This document shows, piece after piece, positions 38,480 to 42,176 of a stretch of 42,176 bases of DNA. The notes under the pieces were generated by a model. That model saw only the letters and a list, made by a program, of their open reading frames with translations. It did no database searches and was not told the origin of the DNA. This stretch comes from Burkholderia pseudomultivorans (GTDB taxonomy: Bacteria; Pseudomonadota; Gammaproteobacteria; Burkholderiales; Burkholderiaceae): the NCBI RefSeq assembly GCF_902499075.1, contig NZ_CABVPP010000060.1, positions 1 through 42,176 on the forward strand. The letters run 5' to 3'. The position numbers and the translations under genes are program-made. Within the stretch, counting starts at the first letter, position 1. Each line of letters begins with the position of its first letter.

Positions 38480-39721
38480 TCACAGGTTGATGAGCGTCTG
38501 GTCGACGGTCTGCTGCGTCTTGATCGTCTGCGCGTTCGCCTGGTAGTTGCGCTGCGCGGTGATCAGGTTCACGAGCTGCGAGGTCAGGTCGACGTTCGAG
38601 TTCTCGAGCGCGCTGCCCTGCAGCGTGCCGTGGTTCGTGCTGCCCGGCGCGGAGATCTGCGGCACGCCCGACGCGGCCGTCTCGACGTACTGGTTGCCGC
38701 CGATGTTGACGAGCCCGTTCGGGTTGTTGAAGTTCGCGAGCGCGATCTGGCCGAGCGTCGCCGTCTGGCCGTTCGAGTAGTTGCCGGTGACCTTGCCGTC
38801 GTTGCCGATCGTGAAGGTGGTCAGCGTGCCGCTCGCGAAACCGTCCTGCGCGAGGTTGTTCACGCCGTCCTTGCCGCCGTACTGCGTGGTGCCGGTCAGG
38901 TCGAGCGTCAACGGCTGCGGCGTGCCGGAGCCGTCGCTGTTGTCGATCGTGAACTTGAACTGGCCGAGCGACGTGGTCGCAGTGCCGTCGGACGCGACGG
39001 TGCTCTGGATCGCGCCGGTCGAATCGAAGGTGACCGTGCCGAGATCGGTCGTGCTGCCGCCCTGCACGCCCGCGTACGCTTCCCACTGGCCGCTGGTGGC
39101 GGACTTCACGAAATACATGTTGACCGGCTGCGAGCCGCCGAGCGAGTCGTACACCTGGATCGACGTCGAGTAGTTGTACGTCGTGTTGTCGCTCGGGTCG
39201 AACGGCGCCTTGGCCGGCACCGAGTCCTGCGAGTTCAGGTTGAACTGGCCGGTGATCTTGGTGGTCGCGGTCGGCGCGATGTTGGTCGTCGGCGCCTGCA
39301 GCGGCACGGTCTGCGCGGTGTTGATCACGCCGTTCTTGTCGGCCGCGTAGCCCATCAGGTTCAGGCCCTGCGCGTTGACGATGTAGCCGTTCTTGTCGCG
39401 CTGGAACGTGCCGTCGCGCGTGTACGTCATCACGCCGTTGTTCGACATCTGGAAGAAGCCGTTGCCGTTGATCGCGACGTCGAGCGACGAGCTGGTCGAA
39501 TTGATCGCGCCCTGCCCGAACTGCTGCTGCACCGACGCGAGCGTCGTGCCGATCCCGATCTGCGTGTTGACGGACGTCGCGATCGAGTTCGCGTACATGT
39601 CCGAGAACTGCGCGGTGCTCGACTTGAAGCCGACCGTGTTCGCGTTCGCGATGTTGTTGCCGATCACGTCGAGCGCGTTCGATGCGCCGGCGAGGCCGCT
39701 CAGACCCTGTTCATAACCCAT
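38480..39721 (-). CDS. flgE: Flagellar hook protein
   Basis: 413 residues. N-terminus MGYEQGLSGLAGASNALDVI, GNNIANANTVGFKSSTAQFS; C-terminus LENSNVDLTSQLVNLITAQRNYQANAQTIKTQ. The middle (about 140-320) is the variable surface domain of the hook. FlgE builds the universal joint between rod and filament. It lies 27 bp downstream of the hook-cap gene flgD. Length is normal for a betaproteobacterial hook protein. Confidence 0.95.
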   Translation of the reverse strand: MGYEQGLSGLAGASNALDVIGNNIANANTVGFKSSTAQFSDMYANSIATSVNTQIGIGTTLASVQQQFGQGAINSTSSSLDVAINGNGFFQMSNNGVMTYTRDGTFQRDKNGYIVNAQGLNLMGYAADKNGVINTAQTVPLQAPTTNIAPTATTKITGQFNLNSQDSVPAKAPFDPSDNTTYNYSTSIQVYDSLGGSQPVNMYFVKSATSGQWEAYAGVQGGSTTDLGTVTFDSTGAIQSTVASDGTATTSLGQFKFTIDNSDGSGTPQPLTLDLTGTTQYGGKDGVNNLAQDGFASGTLTTFTIGNDGKVTGNYSNGQTATLGQIALANFNNPNGLVNIGGNQYVETAASGVPQISAPGSTNHGTLQGSALENSNVDLTSQLVNLITAQRNYQANAQTIKTQQTVDQTLINL

Positions 39722-39748
39722 TTCGGTCTCCGTTTCGAGGAAGCTGGA

Positions 39749-40501
39749 TCAGTTGGTGGTGGTGTCGCCGGACGAGGACGAAGACGACGACGCGGTGTTC
39801 GGGAAGATCGACGCGACCTGCGTGAGCCCCACGGTCGAGCCGTTCGACAGCACGAGCCCCGGCGTGCCGTCCGACTGCTTGATCACGCTTTGCACCTGCG
39901 CGGCCGCGAGCACGGTCGGCGCATAGGTCTTGCCGTCGCTGCCGGTGTACTGCGCGCTGATCGTGTACTGGCCGTCCGGCAGCGCGTTGCCGGCCGCATC
40001 GGTCGGCGTCCAGTTGAACGGCACGGTGCCGGCCGACTGCTGGCCCGCGTTGATCGTGTTGACGACGGCGCCCGCGCTGTTCTTCACGGTGATCGTCAGG
40101 TTCGACACGCTGCTCGTCAGCGACACGCCGAACGGCGACGCCGCGCCGCTCTTCACCGCGACGGTGTTGCCCGGCGCCAGCACGTTCGAGCCGATCAGCA
40201 GCGCGGCCTGCGTCTGCTGGCCGGCCGCGAGCTGCGTCGACAGCGAGGTCAGCGACGTGTTGAGCTGCGCGATGCCGCTCACCGTGTTGATCTGCGCGAG
40301 CTGCGAGGTCATCTGCGAGCTGTCGACCGGACTGGTCGGATCCTGGTTCTGCAGCTGCGTGACGAGCAGCGTCAGGAACGTCGTCTGCAGGTCGCTCGCC
40401 GACGTGCCGGTCGTCGACACGTTGTTGGTGTTCATCGTGTCGGTCGGCAGGGTCGACACGTTCGTGCCGCTGCTGCCGATCGTCGTGCTGGAGGAGGTCA
40501 T
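39749..40501 (-). CDS. flgD: Flagellar hook assembly (cap) protein
   Basis: 250 residues. A disordered Ser/Thr-rich N-terminus is followed by the conserved LQTTFLTLLVTQLQNQDPTSPVDS motif (about 38-61) and QMTSQLAQINTVSGIAQLN. The C-terminal half (about 125-235) has the FlgD Ig/tudor-like fold, including GTVPFNWTPTDAAGNALPDGQYTI. It caps the growing hook and is removed on completion. The C-terminus ends in a Ser run (ASSSSSSSGDTTTN). It sits between flgC and flgE. Confidence 0.94.
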   Translation of the reverse strand: MTSSSTTIGSSGTNVSTLPTDTMNTNNVSTTGTSASDLQTTFLTLLVTQLQNQDPTSPVDSSQMTSQLAQINTVSGIAQLNTSLTSLSTQLAAGQQTQAALLIGSNVLAPGNTVAVKSGAASPFGVSLTSSVSNLTITVKNSAGAVVNTINAGQQSAGTVPFNWTPTDAAGNALPDGQYTISAQYTGSDGKTYAPTVLAAAQVQSVIKQSDGTPGLVLSNGSTVGLTQVASIFPNTASSSSSSSGDTTTN

Positions 40502-40577
40502 GCTGTCTGGCCTTGTATCGGATCTGTCGTAACTGCCGGGTCTGTCGGCGCTGGCTGCCGGTCTGCGTGCACGCGGC

Positions 40578-41003
40578 TCACGAGCCGATCGTCAGCGTCT
40601 TCAGCATCAGCTGCTTCGCGGTGTTCAGCGTCTCGACGTTGGCCTGGTACGAGCGCGACGCCGAGATCATGTTCACCATTTCCTGCACCGGGTCGACGTT
40701 CGGCATCTGCACGTAGCCGTTCGCGTCGGCGGCCGGGTTCGCCGGGTCGTAGGTCGACTTCATCGGCGACGGATCGTCGACCACCTTCGTCACGCGCACG
40801 CCGCCGACGCCCTGGCCGGACGCGGTGCGCGCGCCGCCGATCGGGTCGGTCGCGAACACGACCTGCTTGGCCTTGTACGGCTTGCCGTCGGGGCCGGTCG
40901 CGCTGTCGGCGTTCGCGAGGTTCGACGCGGTGACGTTCAGGCGCTGCGACTGCGCGGACAGCGCCGAGCCGGCGACGCCGAAGATGTTCATCAACGAGGG
41001 CAT
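40578..41003 (-). CDS. flgC: Flagellar proximal rod protein
   Basis: 141 residues: [48 protein letters not shown], and C-terminal [39 protein letters not shown], all standard for FlgC. The ATG at 41003 has AGGAGCCTCC upstream on the minus strand; the much longer open frame continuing to 42077 overlaps flgB in another frame and is not coding. The 38-bp gap to flgB indicates one operon. Confidence 0.95.
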   Translation of the reverse strand: MPSLMNIFGVAGSALSAQSQRLNVTASNLANADSATGPDGKPYKAKQVVFATDPIGGARTASGQGVGGVRVTKVVDDPSPMKSTYDPANPAADANGYVQMPNVDPVQEMVNMISASRSYQANVETLNTAKQLMLKTLTIGS

Positions 41004-41041
41004 GGAGGCTCCTTGTGCTCGGGTTCGGAAGCGGCGCGCGC

Positions 41042-41530
41042 TTACGAGTTCGTCGTGATCGCGGCGATCATCGCCTTGATCTGCTGGGTCATCACGGTCA
41101 TCCCGGTCTCGTAGTGCAGCGCGTTGTTCGCGAACTGCACGCGCTCGACGTCGAGATCGACCGTGTTGCCGTCGAGCGACGGCTGCAGCGGCATCCGGTA
41201 CTGCGCGCGACCGTAGTCGTCCGCCGGGCCGCCGGTCGGGATCAGCTTCGCGGTGCCGGTCATGTGGCCCGCCGCGGTCGACACCATCGTCATGCCGCTC
41301 GTCACGCCGGCCGGCTGCGTCATCGGCAGTTGCGCGGCGTTGCTCGGCGCAAGGGCGCCGTTCGCCTGCTTCAGCGAACGCGCGAGCGTCGACGCGAAAT
41401 CGACGTCGCGGGCCTGATAGCCGGGCGTGTCGGCGTTCGCGATGTTCGACGACAGCAGTTCCTGCCGATACGCGCGCACGTCGAGCGCCTGTCGGCCGAA
41501 CGCGAATTCGGCATCGAGTTTGTCCAGCAT
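41042..41530 (-). CDS. flgB: Flagellar proximal rod protein
   Basis: 162 residues, starting [20 protein letters not shown], then [25 protein letters not shown], the FlgB axial motif. The C-terminus reads [20 protein letters not shown] and [22 protein letters not shown] lies 8 nt before the ATG at 41530, which also discards the longer frames. It is the first gene of the flgBCDEFGHIJ operon, divergent from flgA across 205 bp. Confidence 0.95.
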   Translation of the reverse strand: MLDKLDAEFAFGRQALDVRAYRQELLSSNIANADTPGYQARDVDFASTLARSLKQANGALAPSNAAQLPMTQPAGVTSGMTMVSTAAGHMTGTAKLIPTGGPADDYGRAQYRMPLQPSLDGNTVDLDVERVQFANNALHYETGMTVMTQQIKAMIAAITTNS

Positions 41531-41674
41531 GTGTGCGTCCCTCCGGATGAAGCGCTGCACGCCGCCCGCGCCGCGCGGCGGCCCGGGAGGCTTTTTTCCA
41601 TGACAGCGATGGTAGGCGTCGCGCGCAACCGGCAATCGGGCGAATAACGCGGCAAAGCCCCCCTCTATTCATCG

Positions 41675-41702
41675 TTTGCGCGACGGCCCCGCTCCCTAGA
41701 AT
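41675..41702 (+). promoter_or_regulatory. Weak promoter-like sequence upstream of flgA
   Basis: TTTGCG (41675-41680), 16-bp spacer, TAGAAT (41697-41702), 33 bp before the flgA ATG. The -35 is poor, as expected of an activator-dependent (FlhDC-type) class II promoter, but no activator box could be identified. Confidence 0.3.
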
Positions 41703-41735
41703 GCAATTCGGGATCAACGGATCGAGGACACGGCG

Positions 41736-42176
41736 ATGACAGGCTGCGCACGGGGCGGCAGAAACGGACGGCGGACGCACGTCCGGCGTGCGTTCGCGCT
41801 CGCGGCGGCGCTGTGGATCGCGGTGCCGGCGGCGCATGCGGACGACGGGATGATCGTGATTCCCGGGCGCGGCGAGACGGCCGAGCACGCGCTCGCGACT
41901 GCGGCCGCGGCAAGCGGCGGCCTGGCGGGCGGCAATGCGGGCCGGGGGAGTGCGGCGGCCGCGATGAATGCCGCGCCGGCGGGCGCCGCGATGCAGCCGA
42001 TGAACGCGGTGTCGATTCCGCAGGACCGCGCGGCAAATCCGCCCGCGACCTATCGCGCCGCGACGCGGAGCGGACAACCGGCCACCGATCCGGGCGGCAT
42101 CGTGACGGTCGTCGCCGGCGCGGCCGATGCCGCGTCGAACGCCGCGCGGGCGCCGCAGCCGCCGGCGATCGCGGCG
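41736..42176 (+). CDS. flgA: Flagellar P-ring assembly chaperone FlgA, N-terminal part (runs off the window)
   Basis: The frame is open from ATG 41736 to the end, giving 147 residues without a stop. It starts with a basic segment and a signal peptide ([19 protein letters not shown], cleavage near residue 35). The rest visible is Ala/Pro/Gly-rich low-complexity sequence, with [19 protein letters not shown] right after the cleavage site. The SAF domain that defines FlgA must lie beyond the window, so the name rests on position: divergent from flgB, the standard place of flgA. GGA-rich sequence near 41721-41729 may be the ribosome-binding site. Confidence 0.72.
   Translation, partial: MTGCARGGRNGRRTHVRRAFALAAALWIAVPAAHADDGMIVIPGRGETAEHALATAAAASGGLAGGNAGRGSAAAAMNAAPAGAAMQPMNAVSIPQDRAANPPATYRAATRSGQPATDPGGIVTVVAGAADAASNAARAPQPPAIAA

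Noticed and set aside
1-42176. CRISPR arrays, tRNA or rRNA genes, insertion sequences, prophage or integrase genes
   Set aside because: Looked for on both strands; no repeat-spacer pattern, cloverleaf, rRNA segment, transposase or integrase signature was seen.

Overview
The window looks like a chromosome segment from a Burkholderia species, most likely of the cepacia complex. The evidence is the very high GC content with strong GC3 bias, the gene families (DUF3138 outer-membrane protein, two Gram-negative trimeric-type porins, GNA1162/DUF799 lipoproteins) and the flgBCDEFGHIJ-ycgR-flgKL layout. Species assignment is inference. I see no rRNA, tRNA, CRISPR array, insertion sequence or phage gene.

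Left end (1-1900): the 3' end of glmS; a decayed toxin remnant followed by an intact HTH antitoxin; two small overlapping genes of unknown function; and a one-domain copper-chaperone-like gene behind a CueR/MerR-type promoter with a 19-bp spacer.

Polyamine region (1968-17409): the aldehyde dehydrogenase gene puuC and the regulator gene puuR face left. Facing right is a long run puuD-puuA-spuC-potF-potG-potH-potI-DUF3138 porin-puuB1-puuB2. Together these encode outer-membrane entry (inferred), periplasmic capture, ABC import, and two parallel routes from putrescine to GABA: the gamma-glutamylated PuuA/B/C/D route and direct SpuC transamination followed by the aldehyde dehydrogenase. The 890-bp divergent region holds a sequence close to the E. 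coli PuuR operator, a sigma70-like promoter and a leader with a perfect 14-bp long-range inverted repeat. Strong hairpins sit at several gene junctions of the run.

Envelope and metabolism region (17533-29302): a three-lipoprotein operon (CsgG-like, DUF4810, GNA1162/DUF799) without curli genes; glutathione reductase (gorA); a 75-residue unknown protein; two porins, one with a 13-bp leader repeat that covers its Shine-Dalgarno sequence; a DUF1275 membrane protein; a split chromate transporter divergent from a LysR regulator that appears leaderless and has an operator at its start codon; and a uracil/xanthine-type NCS2 permease.

Between the permease gene and flgL, a compact unit on the plus strand has a promoter, about 80 nt and a textbook terminator, with no ORF. 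It is a candidate small RNA carrying a CUCCCUCC (anti-Shine-Dalgarno) stretch.

Flagellar region (29621-42176): flgB-C-D-E-F-G-H-I-J on the minus strand, then ycgR and flgK-flgL, each of the latter two units behind a good sigma28 (FliA) promoter, with the start of flgA diverging at the right edge. The region builds rod, hook, rings and hook-filament junction, and adds a c-di-GMP-responsive brake.
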